This document shows, piece after piece, positions 36,272 through 47,814 of a DNA stretch of 64,000 bases (its first letter is position 1; each line of letters begins with the position of its first letter). Origin of the DNA: Berberis thunbergii (taxonomy: Eukaryota > Streptophyta > Magnoliopsida > Ranunculales > Berberidaceae); NCBI GenBank assembly GCA_003290165.1, contig QNQO01000200.1, positions 682,001 to 746,000 on the forward strand. The letters run 5' to 3'. A model generated the notes under the pieces. That model had not been told where the DNA came from. It saw nothing but the letters and a program-made list of their open reading frames with translations, and searched no databases. The position numbers and the translations under genes are program-made.

Positions 36272-36500
36272 AAGAGATAGATTGACCTGAAACAAGAAGA
36301 TTGGATTTGATGATGTTAATGATGAGGTGAAGAGAAGAAGATCCAAGCAAAGTCAAGCAATAGGCATTAAATTGCAGGAGAAAAACAAAGAAATGGTGTG
36401 GGAAAATTAAATGGTGAAAAGAGAGAGAGTTGTTGATGCTTTGGGTTTGATTGTACGATTGAAGAAAAGTTTCGAGAATTTTTTTTGTTTTTGTCTTGTG
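36272..36500 (-). other. Probable 5' UTR exon of the WEB1-like gene
   Basis: The CDS exon extends upstream to 33782, where minus-strand TTGTATTTCAG|TTACC is a strong acceptor behind a pyrimidine-rich tract; there is no in-frame ATG between it and the start used. The best donor upstream is TCTCTT|GTAAGTTC at 36272/36271, preceded by CT-rich leader-like sequence. The 36500 end is approximate. The inferred 2.5 kb leader intron is 33783-36271. Confidence 0.5.
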
Positions 36501-36600
36501 GGAGTGGAAAATCTTTCTTTCTTTTTTTCTTTGAGGCAGGAGAGCGTCCTCAGCTGGTTGAGGACAATTAGCCACCTCATCAAACACCAAATAAAACTAC

Positions 36601-36690
36601 CACTCTCTCACAGAGGCTTCTTTTTTTCTTTTTTCTTCTCTTTCCCGTTGTTTTTTTCCTTTCTTTCTTTCTTTCTTTCTTTTCTTTATT
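36601..36690. repeat. Pyrimidine-rich / (TTTC)n microsatellite
   Basis: T/C-rich tract ending in about five TTTC units (36658-36685). It lies between the WEB1-like 5' exon and the chromovirus, in the probable promoter region. Confidence 0.75.
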
Positions 36691-36783
36691 TTTGACTAAT
36701 AGATCCACCGCGCAGCGAGACCGATACAGACTAAACGGTCACAACTCACGAGTCAATTAAGTCGAAATGATGCAATTGCCTAT

Positions 36784-37204
36784 TGTCACAACTATCTTTT
36801 TGCGTAACCAAACGAGATTAGCAAGTATAAATAATGTAGAGTATTTCACATTGTTCTTAGAGAGTCCTTCCATAAAATTTCATAAAGTTTCATGAGATTC
36901 TAATCGTTAGATATTTCTAAGGAAATGTGTAGAAGTTCATTGTAAACCGTTAGATCAAATTGATCACCACCGGAGGTCGACTTTTATAAATAGGCTAAGA
37001 CCTTATTTATTGTAGTCACCTCAGAGAATTCAAGCAATACAAGTTCTAGTTCTCTTAAGCTCTCTTGTATATCCTTAGCTTGCTTAGCTTTTCAAAGTTT
37101 AAGTAAGTCTTTTGTGGGTAAGGCTGACTAGCTTTCTTTGATAAGTCGGGTCAAAGTTTGCTAGTGCCGCACGGGAACTACTTGTGAAAAGAAAGTCCGT
37201 GACA
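36784..37204 (+). repeat. Chromovirus 5' LTR
   Basis: 421 bp, followed by GTTCGTATTAGAGTC at the primer-binding-site position. It has a TATAAATA box (36988-36995). Confidence 0.88.
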
Positions 37205-37258
37205 GTTCGTATTAGAGTCAAATTTGGCAAGGTTGGTGAAATCATTTTACGCAAGAGA

Positions 37259-40200
37259 ATGTCGTCAGAGGTCAACAACCCATCAATTGGCAACAACGAC
37301 AAAGATGAGAAAGTTCTCAAGGACAAGTCGAAGGACATGATCGCTGCGATGGATGAAAGGTTGGCTAAGTTGTGTGCCACCATGTCCGACTTGAGGGAGA
37401 AAGTCGAAGACATGGACCAACGCATCGATGGGCAAACGTCCAATGGAGAGGACCAAAAGCTCTAGGAAGAGATGCAAGGAGCATTGAACACAGTAGTGAA
37501 CATTGTGTCTAAGAAGATCGAGTCCCTTGAAGCCCAAATTGTTGCCAAAGATGCGGATATGTATGCTTACAAGGAAAGAGTTGAGAAGCTAGAAACTCAA
37601 CTCAGTGTGTGTATGGCTGTGGTAGCCAATGATGGGACTACACCAAAGACAATCACCCACAGAGTCGAAGCTCCCAAACCTAAGGCCTATGGTGGGGCAA
37701 GGAGTGCAAGGGAGATCGACAACTTCTTGTGGAACATGGAGCGCTACTTTGATGCGGTTAGCATAATAGATGAAGCATCAAATGTACGTAGTGTCTCCTT
37801 ATATTTAAATGATGTTGCTACAGTTTGGTGCGCAGAAGGTTCGATGATGTCAAGAAATGATTGTGCACCATCGACACATGGGAAAAATTCACAAAGAAAC
37901 TCAAGAAACAATTCTACCCGAAGGATGCCGAAAACGAAGCTAGGGCCAAGCTTCATCGCTTTCAACATAAGGAAGGCCACATAAGGGAGTATGTGAATGA
38001 GTTCTCAGAGTTGCTCTTGGAGATTCCTGACATGGGAGAAAAATGATGCTTTGTTTAGCTTCCTTGATGGCCTAACAGGTTGGGCCAAGTTGGAATTGAA
38101 GATGCGAGGTGTGCAAGACCTTACAACGGCTATGGCTGCGACTGAATCCTTGATTGAGTTCAAGAGAAAGGACTCATCCAAGGGGCAAGGAAAAATGCCA
38201 AGTAATGATGGCAAAGGTGGGGGAGACAAAGTGAAGTCCTCCAAGGAACACAAGTATTCCAAAGACAAGGGGAAGGAGAAAAGAGATGGATCACCCAAGA
38301 AGATATATTGCTTCTAATGTAGTGGACCCCATCGGGCATTCGAGTGTCCCAACCAGAGGAAACTTGTCGCGCTTGTCATGGAGGAAGAAGCAGAATAAGA
38401 AATGAGGATCGCCTCAATGAATCTCCTAAGTGCCATTTAAGCTAAGGTCGAGGAACAACCACGTGGAATGATGTACGTGGAGATCGAGATCGGGAACAAA
38501 ACTTTGAAAGCTATGGTGGATATCGGAGCCGATACAGTCTACATGGCCAAAGACCTTGCTGAAAAAATTGGCCTATCATATACTAAGGAGAAATGATATA
38601 TCAAGGGAGTCAATGCTAAAAATCTCCCAATTGAAGGAGTAGCTCGTGGCACCGATATTCGGTTTGGACAATGGCGAGGTAAAGTCGACATAACTATTGG
38701 TCCAATTGATGATCACAAGTTCTATTTGGGTATAGATTTCTTTAACATGGTGAATGCTTTCCTGGTCTCGTATGCCAACACCATGTGCATCATGGAGAAG
38801 GGACAACCTTGTGTTGTGCCTGTGGTACGGGAAATAAGGAGAAAATGATGTCCGCTCTCTCTAAAGGAGTAAAGAGGAATGAGCCTACTTACTGCTACCC
38901 TCAAGAAAAACGAAGGTCCCTTGGATGGAGGGGTGAATTCACCCAAGGTCGTCCAAGATATTCTTAAGGAGCACAAGAATGTTATGCCTGCCGAGTTTCC
39001 TAAGAAGCTTCCACCAAGGAGAGAGGTGGATCATGTTATTGAGTTAGAAGTTGGAGCAAAGCCACCCACATTTGCTCCTTATCGTATGGCACCTCCTGAG
39101 CTCGAGGAGTTAAGAAGACAATTGAAGAATTTACTTGATGTTGGTTATATCCGACCCCCAAAGCTCCATATGGTGAGCCAATCTTATTTCAAAAGAAACA
39201 TGATGGATCCCTACAGCTTTGTATTGACTATCGGGCACTCAACAAGGTCACTATCAAGAATAAGTACCCGATTCCACTTATTGTGGATCTATTTGATCAA
39301 CTTGGTGATGCAAGGTACTTTACCAAGCTTGACTTGCGCTCGGGATATTATCAAGTTCGCATAGCCGAAGGAGATGAACCAAAGACGACATGTGTTACAA
39401 GGTACGAGTCTTACGAATTCTTAGTCATGCCATTTGGTTTAACTAATGCGCCGACCACATTTTGCACTTTAATGAATAAGGTACTAGCTCATTACCTTGA
39501 TCGGTTCGTAGTTGTGTACCTTGATGACATTGTGATCTATAGTAAGACATTGGAAGAACATGTGGATCACTTGAGGCAAGTGTTCCAAACTTTGAAGGAG
39601 AACGAGTTCTATGTCAAAAGGGAGAAGTGCTCATTTGCCCAAGAAGATGTGACATTCTTGGGTCATATCATTGGCAAAGGCAAGCTTCGTATGGACAAGT
39701 CTAAGGTACAAGCCATATAAGAATGGGAACCATCGACCAAAGTCACCGAGTTAAGATCTATCTTTGGCTTGGTGAACTATTATAGAAGGTTCATCAAAGG
39801 CTACTCTTCCATAACCGCTCCATTGACGGACTTGCTCAAGAAGGGATGAAGTTGAGATTAGAGTTCAAAATGACAACAAGCTTTCAAAGGATTGAAGAAA
39901 GCAATTGTGGAGGAACCAGTGTTGGCACTTCCCAACCATTCTATGTTTTTCGAGGTACATACGGATGCTTCCGATTTTGCTATTGGTGGAGTATTGATGC
40001 AAGAAGGACATCATATTGCCTTTGAAAGTAAGAAGCTCAATGATACTGAGAGGCGGTACACAGTGCAAGAGAAGGAAATGACTGCGGTTGTGCATTGCTT
40101 GCGAACATGGCGTCATTACTTGCTTGGGAGTAAATTTGTGGTTAAGACCGACAATGTTGCCACTAGCTACTTCCAGACACAGAAGAAGCTCACACCAAAA

Positions 40201-41776
40201 CAAGCTAGATGGCAAGATTTCTTGGCAGAGTTTGATTACACTTTGGAGTACAAGCCTGACAATGCTAATCTTGTTGCGGATGCTTTGAGTATGAGTAGAA
40301 AAGGAGAATTTGCTGACATAAGTCAACCTCAAAGAAACTTGAATGAACACATAAAAAAAGGATTGACACATGATTCCATGGCTCAAACCATCATAGCTCT
40401 TGTCAAAGATGGGAAGACAAAACGGTTTTGGGTGGAAGACGGCTTGATATACTCTAAGGGAAGGAGAATCTACCACCTCATGACAACCTAAGGAAGAAAG
40501 TCTTGAAAGAATGTCATGATAGCAAGCAGGCGGGACATCCAGGTATACATTAGACTCTTGCTCTTGTGAAAAGTTCCTATTATTGGCCACATATGAGGGA
40601 TGATATCGAAGCATATGTAAAGACTTGTCTTGTTTGCTAACAAGACAAGGTGGAAAACCAGTCACCTGCCGGCTTACTTGAACCCCTCCCCATCCCAGAG
40701 AGACCTTGGGAGAGTGTTTTCTTAGATTTTATAGTTGGGTTGCCCACATCGGAAGGTTGCAATTGGATACTTGTGGTCGTGGATAGATTTTTGAAGTATG
40801 CCACATTCATTCCCACACCCAAGGAGTGCACAGTCAAGCAAGCTGCACATTTATTCCTCAAACATGTGGTGAAGTATTGGGGTGTGCCCAAATCTATCAT
40901 CAGTGATCGGGATACTCGGTTCAAGGGAAAATTTTGGACTGAGTTATTCAAGTTGTTGGGTACTGACCTTAACTTCTCTACTAGCTTTCATCCTCAAACG
41001 GATGGTCAGACGGAAAGGATGAATGCCTTGCTGGAGTTATATCTTAGGCACTATGTGAGTGCCAATCAGCGAGATTGGGCTAAGTTGCTAGATGTTGCCC
41101 AATTCTCTTTCAACTTGCAGAGGAGTGAAGCAACGAGTCGTAGCCCATTTGAGATTGTCATGGGACAACAACCCACTGGCTACACTGGATTGAGTCCATC
41201 AGCCTATAAGTTTGCCAAAGGATGGAATAATCAAGCTGATGAGGCTCGAGCTTACCTTGAGAAGGCATCCAAGAGGATGAAGAAGTGGGCTGACAAGAAG
41301 AGACGACCTCGAGAGTTCTAGGTTGGAGACCTTGTGCTTGTCAAGATGCATGCTCATGCCAGACTTTCTGGATTGCATCGTGGCCTTATCAGGAGATATG
41401 AGGGTCCTTTCCCCATAGTCAAGAAAGTGGGAAACAAGCATACAAGGTCGAGTTGCCGCCGAGGATCAAGTTTCATCCAGTCTTCCATGTGAGCCTACTG
41501 AAACCATATAAGGAAAATCAGGATGATCCAAGCAGATGAGTTTCACAAAGAGCACCAATGGGCATGAGGATCCAACATGACAAGGAAGTAGAGACTATCT
41601 TGTCAGATCGTGTGGCGCGCCATTCCAACCAACCTCCCACACAAGAGTTACTCGTCAAGTGGAAGGGATTGCCAGAAAGTGAAGCTAGCTGGGAGCCAAT
41701 CCAACATTTGTGGAAATTCAAGGAGCAAATCCTAGTTGGGAGAATGTTACAACTATCTTCTTGCTTAGCCAAGTGA
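37259..41776 (+). pseudogene. Chromovirus gag-pol, disrupted
   Basis: Gag begins at MSSEVNNPS (37259) with a coiled coil and a gag core (KFTKKLKKQFYPKDAENEAR) after a frameshift near 37.86 kb. The zinc knuckle CF-stop-CSGPHRAFECP (38310-38350) contains a stop. Protease reads DIGADTVY at 38.52 kb where active enzymes have DSGA. RT keeps [13 protein letters not shown] and the catalytic [11 protein letters not shown] (about 39.5 kb). RNase H reads VHTDASDFAIGGVLMQ (39.95 kb). Integrase reads VVDRFLKYATF, ISDRDTRFKGKFW and HPQTDGQTERMN (40.77-41.03 kb), all catalytic residues present. The chromodomain ELLVKWKGLPESEASWEP is at 41.65-41.70 kb. Stops at 38318, 38595 and 39718, among others, prevent autonomous activity. 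Confidence 0.92.
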
Positions 41777-42181
41777 GGTTAGCAAGTGTAAATAATGTAA
41801 AGTATTCCACATTGTTCTAGAGAGTTATCTAGAACCTTCCATAAAATTCCATAGAGTTCCATAGGATTCTAATCCTTAGATATTTCTAAGGAAGTGTGTA
41901 GAAGTTCATTGTAGACCGTTAGATCAAATTGATCACTGCCGTCCATTGAGGAGGTGAAGTTGTATAAATAAGCTAATGCCTCATTTGTTGTAGTCACCTC
42001 AGAGAATTCAAGCAATACAAGTTCTAGTTTTCTTAAGTTTTCTTGTGGTTCTTAGCTTGTTTAGTTTTCCAAAGTCTAAGTAAGTCTTTTGTGGACAAGG
42101 CTGCCTAGCTTTCTTTGATAAGTCGGGGCAAAATTTGCTAGTGCCACACGGGAAGTACTTGTGAAAAGAAAGCTCGTGACA
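41745..42181 (+). repeat. Chromovirus 3' LTR
   Basis: 437 bp, with indels relative to the 5' copy in the blocks after ACATTGTTC and before the TATAAATA box. Followed by CTAT at 42182-42185. Confidence 0.88.
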
Positions 42182-42185
42182 CTAT

Positions 42186-43184
42186 GGAGGAGGGTTCCTT
42201 TGTTGTCCACCCAAGTCCTATGCTTAAACTTTTTTTTTTAAATAAATAAAACAATAAGGGTGATGGTGATAGAAAAACAGGGTAATGGGGTGAATATCCT
42301 CATCAAATAAATGTAACCATTAGAGGCTATGCGGCCTGTGAAAAGTCGGACGATTTTTTAGAAGCTGCACACTTTTTACTATCCATGGATAGCAAAATGG
42401 GTAGGGTTATCTATTTGGAAAAGATAGAAAGACTTTGTCCATTTGATTGGGTGACCAAAATGAATAAAGAGGGATAACTTTATCCATTTTGGTCTCTTAT
42501 CCAATGGATATGGTCTTGGCTTTAATATTAATCATTATTGTAAATATCAAATTCGACACTATATTCCAATGTTTTTTCATAATTAAGTTGCTCAACATGT
42601 CAAAGGGCATTCAAATCCAAATGTTTATATAGCAGCGGGATCCAAGTGTCTTGGACTTGAAACAATTGAAGAACCTTAAACCATTGGTTGTTTAATCAAT
42701 CATAATAGAAAGTCGTGCTTGCTTAATCAATCATAATAAAACCAAGAAACTCGAATTCAACAACAATAAATCTAAAATGGTATAATTTAGTTACTAAAAT
42801 TTCATGAGAATTCTCTTCAGGTGAACCACGACATAGGCATTCATTGAACACAACTTTTCCGTAGTTATTATAGATGGTTGTCCGTGGAGAAACATGAAAC
42901 TCAAGCCACTGCGACTCAAGCACACGTACTAGAGGAAGAGATTGAACACCTTATGAGAGAACTGAGCGCCGCAAAGGCTTTTGAGCATCCGACACCTGAG
43001 TAGTAATAGAAGAGATTATTTACTTCAGTTGTTAGACATTACTTTAGAAGTCACTTTACTTCGGTTGTTTCATTAATTATTAAAAGACATATTTAAATAT
43101 ATTACCAAATAAAATGCATTGATCTCTACCTCTAACATTGTGGTCTCAAGTACAGAAGCCAAAGTTTTCAAGGGATTTTTTTTT
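42186..43184. other. Unassigned AT-rich DNA
   Basis: No gene recognised. Two related stretches near 42330-42400 and 43290-43350 share GCxTxTGAAAAGTCGxxCGAxTT, which may mark ends of an unrecognised repeat. Confidence 0.35.
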
Positions 43185-43203
43185 GGGGGGGGGGGGGGGG
43201 GGG
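43185..43203. repeat. Homopolymer of 19 G
   Basis: An uninterrupted run of 19 G directly after a run of nine T. G-runs this long are rare in plant nuclear DNA and prone to sequencing error and to quadruplex formation. Confidence 0.9.
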
Positions 43204-43449
43204 TGTGGTGGTGGTTCTCGCAGTTGGAGAAAAATAAGATAAGAAGATGGAGGGGATGAAAGATTAGCGATGTGCTTTTGTTAAAGACTCATGAGGCTTT
43301 TGAAAAGTCGTCCGACTTGGAATCTATCCATTTTCGCACAATGACGTTATGCCATTTTACATGAATAAGAATATGGATGGATAAATTTAATCCTTATCCA
43401 TCCTCTACCATTGGAGATGGTCTAAACTCAGAGATTCTTGCAATATTAG

Positions 43450-45645
43450 AGCATCTCCACCTCCTTAAGAAGACTTCTTAATTCACTCAAATAATACTTT
43501 TTAAGGAGCTCATTAAGCAAAAAGTGAATAATTTTGCATATTTGCTCTAATTGCCTCTTTCAGTAGGTTCCTTAACTTTTTTTTATTCTTTATTAATTTT
43601 CTACTCTACATTATTTTTTGTTTATATTTTTATTTAACTTTATTTTTCCAATATGTGGAATTGAAACTTTATATTTTTATTTAACTTTATTTTTCCTTAA
43701 CTTTATATTTTTCCAATATATTTTTAAAACTTAATAAAATATATTATCGAATATTTTATCTTTTTACAATATGTGGAATTGAAAATCTTTTACAAAATCG
43801 ATGAGAATTTGTATAAGTTTATTATAGAATTTTGGAAATCTTTAGAGATTGGTAGAATTTTGAAAATATTTGGAGAGTTTGTCTTGAATAGATATTTGTA
43901 AAATTTTAAAAATTATTAGAAAACTTTACATGAGAGAGTTTTAGAAATATTGGCTAAAAAGTTAGAGAGATTAACTTTGAAACTGGTGGACCCTATCGTA
44001 AAATATTAAAAAATTCTTAACGAACAATCGAAAACTCAGTCGTTCGATGAGGGAGAAACTGAGTTTGATAACTCATTGAGGGGGTGGTATTCAATTACGA
44101 ATTTTAATGGATTGTGTTGATTTTTAAAATCTATTAAAATTCAGGGGTATTTAATTAAGGATTTAAAATGATACATGTAAATCTAAGGGTGTTCAAATAC
44201 CGATTTTAAAGGATTGTTTTAAAATCCATCAAAATCAGGGGGTATTCAATTCATGCTTTTCAAAAATCCACCAAAATCAAGGGAAAAAAGTAGTAGATTT
44301 TAATGAATTTATTAAAGTTGTTGATTTTGAAGGATTTGTGAGTGAAAAATATATATAACAAGAGTTATTCCAAATCCAACCTTACCCCCTCATATTTCAA
44401 CGGATTTGTATTGACTATTGTTAAATAACACCACCATTTCCGCTAAAGGATGCAACCATTCCATTTTTTTGTGATCTGCTCAAAGACACCACTTCCTTCC
44501 ATTCTCTTCTATCTTCACAAGAACAACACCACTTCACCCCACAACTTTTGTCCACACTACCAAGCCCCACCACCGCTGGCTGCACCACCACCTACACTTC
44601 TTCTTTTCTTTTGTGTTATTATTATTATTATTATTATTCTTTTTCTTCCTTTTATTTTTTCTTTGTCTTGTCCTCTCTTCATCTTTTTTTTCTCTCGTTT
44701 TTTTTTTCCTTTTGATTTCTTCTTCTACTTTTCTCTTTGTTTTTCTTCTTTTTCTATTTTTTTTCTCCTCTCTTATTCTTTTCCCATTTTTTTCTTCTTC
44801 GCTTTTGCGGAGGTTCCTGCGAGTGGAGGTTCCCTACTTGCCAAAACATTCGCGAGGGGAAAAAAGAAGAAGAAAAAAAACAAAGAGAGAAAAAAGTGGA
44901 GGATGAAGAGAAGAAGAAAAAAGAAAAGAACAGAGAAGAAGAAATGGTGAGGGGGAGGAGGTTGAGAATGAGAATATGAAAATGGGTGGAGGTGGAATGA
45001 GAGGTGGAGGTGGTGATTGATGGAGAAGAAGAAGAAAAAAAAGAAGGGGATGAGTAGGATGAGAGGTGGCGGTGGTGATTGAAGAATAAGAAGAAGAAGA
45101 AGGGACGAGAGGTGGTGGGAATAACAATTTGAAGTAAAATAGTTATTTGTATTACTTTTGGACTATCTTCAATGTATTTGATTTTTTTTAATTTGAAATA
45201 AAATTCTCGTAACATACAAACAATTGTTTAATTAATGTTTTGAGACATGTTTTATGATTTGTATTGGCATGAATAACAATGTAAGTGATTTTTTTTATTG
45301 TTTCCTATGACTAATAACACATTTATAAAAATTCATTGAATTTATAAGAATCCATAGAAATCAATAACAAACTTTTATAAAATCTACAAAATCCAATCAT
45401 TTAAAACTCATCAAAATCCTGTTGATTTTGTAAAATCATTTGAAACCTTTTAAAATCCACGAGACTTAAAATTCTTCAGAGTTCATTCAAATCTCGAATT
45501 GAATACCCCCACCTAAAGCCATGTCATATACAAGGAGCCATTAAGAAGATTGTTGGAGTTGAAAAAAACCAAACTTCCTCCTAAAAATTGCCAATAGACT
45601 CTAAGGAGCAACTCAAAGAGGCAGTTGGAGATGTTTTTATAAGCT
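43450..45645. mobile_element. Possible outer DNA element with GAGCATCTCCAC-type ends
   Basis: GAGCATCTCCACCTCC near 43450 and the inverse ...GCAGTTGGAGATG near 45635 are inverted. They are followed inward by related blocks (CTCCTTAA/TTAAGGAG-like; GCCTCTTTCAG versus GCCTCTTTGAG). Such ends occur on plant DNA-transposon MITEs. The 44080-45513 element would be nested inside. No target duplication was found, so this call is weak. Confidence 0.35.
44080..45513. mobile_element. 1.4 kb element with GGGGGTATTCAATT-type terminal repeats
   Basis: The left end GGGGGTGGTATTCAATT (44080-44096) and right end AATTGAATACCCCCACC (to 45513) are inverted. Related subterminal motifs (GGGGTATTTAATTAAGG, GGGGGTATTCAATTCATG; AAATCCATT/AATGGATTT) recur inside both ends. 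Flanking trinucleotides are TGA and TAA, which could be a decayed 3-bp duplication as in PIF/Harbinger. The middle is a pyrimidine-rich then purine-rich stretch, whose Phe/Ser- or Lys/Glu-rich ORFs are not real genes. No transposase. Confidence 0.55.
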
Positions 45646-46501
45646 CTCATGTTATTGCTACAATGAACCAAAGTAAAATAATATGTATTTGAGCTACTAG
45701 TAAGCAATTTAAATGTTATTATGAAAAGCTTTTGTTTCCCCAATGAATCACTTGTCGATAATGTAAACCCCAAAATGTTTCCCTTAACCTATTTAGCCTA
45801 GCTCCAAAAACACCAAAATTAGAGTAAGGAAACCAACAATGTCTCTAGTTTCCATAGTCTTACTAAGACACTTTAATATTAGCCTATATAGTACGACGTG
45901 GATACTTGAGGAAAGTTGTAGTCACTTGAGCTAAATAAAAGCAAGTTAAAGGGAAAGGAATTGAGATGCTCACCCTACCAAATTCCTTGCCACGCCATTT
46001 TCTATAGTCACCCTAGTTCAGTCGCACCCTACCAATTTCACTACATTAACATACACCCCCTGTTTTTCTCTCCCCCTTCTTGTCACCAACACCAAAATAA
46101 ACTCTCTACCTTTCTCTTTCCCCTATTTAATGAGGTGATGAGGAGAGGCGACGAATGGGTGATTGGCATAGAAGGGCTAAGAGGGGGCGGTGGTGAGCTA
46201 TTGACTGAAACAAAGGGGTGGTGGATGAGAATATACAAAGACAAAGGGAGTGACAGATGGGTGGCTATGGTCATCATCGACGATGAGGCCGAAGAGGGTA
46301 GTGGAGGGGAAACAGGAGGCGGTGGTCGTCATCGACAAAGAAAAATAGGCCAATGAGGGTGATGGTAATGGTGAATGGTGGCAGCTATGGTCAATTGATA
46401 GTGAGGAGGGAGAAGGAGAGAGGGGTGGCGTGTACGGTCGGGTGTGGGAATTTTTTTTAAAATAAAAGAGTTAACCATAATGAGGTGACGAGTAACCATC
46501 A
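45514..46501. other. Unassigned DNA
   Basis: No gene recognised. An ORF at 45961-46356 is Gly/Arg-rich and reads like translated G-rich DNA, without a domain. Confidence 0.35.
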
Positions 46502-46510
46502 ATTTCAGAA

Positions 46511-46710
46511 GAGAAATTCTAAATGTCGAGGGAATGAGCGAGGAAACGAGCGAGGGAAATGAGGTGGCAAGATGAAAGCCGTTCATTTCTCTTGAGATGC
46601 GTACGTTGACTTTTTCACGCGCATCTTGAGAAAAATGAACGGCTTTCACCTCGCCACCTCATTTCCCTCGCTCATTTCCTCACTCGTTCCCTCTACATTT
46701 AGAATCTCTC
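46511..46710. mobile_element. Foldback MULE-type MITE, copy 2
   Basis: 200 bp; arms of about 90 bp pair around a short loop at about 46600-46615. Ends GAGAAATTCTAAATGT and, reverse-complemented, GAGAGATTCTAAATGT. Perfect 9-bp duplication ATTTCAGAA at 46502-46510 and 46711-46719. Same family as 44-220 and 47815-48004. Confidence 0.9.
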
Positions 46711-46719
46711 ATTTCAGAA

Positions 46720-46985
46720 TTGAAAATCAATATAATCATATCAATTTCATAATTGAAAAACGATATAATCACGTTGATTTTATTGTTTTATATCAACCTT
46801 TAGAACATGAGTCAACCGTAATTTAAAATAGATAAATGGACGTCGATTTCAAAGATACAAAACAATGGAAACCCGTCAAACACAATTATTCTCTAAATAT
46901 TCTAAGTTTGTTAGAACTAAACTTTTGACAAACAACCATCAATTTCATAATTGAAAATTGACATAATCACATTCATTTACTGTTT
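46720..46985. repeat. Diverged AT-rich minisatellite
   Basis: A block resembling TCATAATTGAAAAxxGATATAATCACxTT, followed by TTTTATTGTTTTATATCAAC-like sequence, recurs about three times (46720, 46750 and 46945). Unit boundaries are blurred. Confidence 0.5.
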
Positions 46986-47346
46986 TGTATGAACATTTTC
47001 TCTCTTCTTTCTTTAGATGCTCTTTCTATATACAATAAGGTGGGGTGGCAGAAGTGGCGAAGGATCCATTTACTAAGAATAGGAAGCGGCTACGTCAGTC
47101 TCTCAATTTTCTTCCTGATTTACAAAAGACCAAGGGTGAAGAGGGGCAGGAGAAGGGGCGGCACTTGCGATTGAGTTAAAGAGAGAGAAGTGAGAGAAAA
47201 GGAGGTTGCAGAGGGAAGCAATCAAACACTTCAGAAAATCGTTTGTTCATTGTTTAGATAGAGCTACTTGCGTTAAATAATGTAGGAGATTTTAGAAAAC
47301 ATGTGAACTAAAACTGTACAGTATACACAAGACCATTGAAACAAGG

Positions 47347-47419
47347 GCGCCTGTAGCTCAGTGGATAGAGCGTCTGTTTCCTAAGCAGAAAGTCGTAGGT
47401 TCGACCCCTACCTGGCGCG
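47347..47419 (+). tRNA. tRNA-Arg (anticodon CCU)
   Basis: 73-nt intronless cloverleaf. Acceptor GCGCCTG pairs with CTGGCGC with one U-U mismatch at 6/67. D-stem GCTC/GAGC, anticodon stem TCTGT/GCAGA with loop TTCCTAA (anticodon CCU, reading AGG), 5-nt variable loop, T-stem GTAGG/CCTAC with loop TTCGACC, discriminator G. The A box (TAGCTCAGTGG) and B box (GGTTCGACCCC) are intact. A CAA motif lies just upstream (near 47342), as at plant tRNA start sites, and a T7 run follows at 47433-47439. It sits between two foldback MITEs. Confidence 0.96.
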
Positions 47420-47432
47420 TTTGAGCCTTTCG

Positions 47433-47439
47433 TTTTTTT
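47433..47439 (+). terminator. RNA polymerase III terminator of tRNA-Arg
   Basis: Seven T residues 14 bp past the tRNA 3' end; four or more T on the coding strand terminate Pol III. Confidence 0.85.
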
Positions 47440-47814
47440 GTCTAATCTATTTTGGGCTCACATTCACGGATCTATTGGGCTCAAACTTTGTACAAATTCA
47501 TCATCCAAAGCCATCCTCACATTTCAATACTTTTTACCTAAAGTATGAAAATTATTCGCTTAGGAATCACTTGAAAATGACTATTGGCATAATCACGATC
47601 AAAAGTTCATCTTTTTGGTCGGTTTTGCTTTTGCCTAATATAACTTATTTGTTGTGCAGTGCCTAACATAAAAAAGGTGGAGCCTTTTCCGCCACGTTGC
47701 TAAAAACTTCTCCATCCACTGATTGACAAGAAGGAACGGAATAATTATTTTTTCATTATTTTGTATATTTTTATTCTTCTATAACAAGTATATAAACTCC
47801 CTTGTGTGTTTCAT

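Larger units (their letters stand above)
36784..42181 (+). mobile_element. Ty3/gypsy chromovirus (chromodomain) retrotransposon
   Basis: 5398 bp with LTRs at 36784-37204 and 41745-42181 (TGTCACAAC or TGTTACAAC to GTGACA). The 4 bp CTAT is duplicated directly outside both ends (36780-36783 and 42182-42185). Gag, protease, RT, RNase H, integrase and a C-terminal chromodomain lie in plus-strand order but with many stops. The LTRs differ by several indels (421 versus 437 bp) and many substitutions, so the insertion is old. It lies about 280 bp upstream of the inferred 5' end of the WEB1-like gene, which is transcribed away from it. Confidence 0.93.

Noticed and set aside
44450..45215. Long ORFs on both strands rich in Phe/Ser or Lys/Glu
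   Set aside because: They are translations of simple pyrimidine/purine tracts, overlap on both strands and have no domain.
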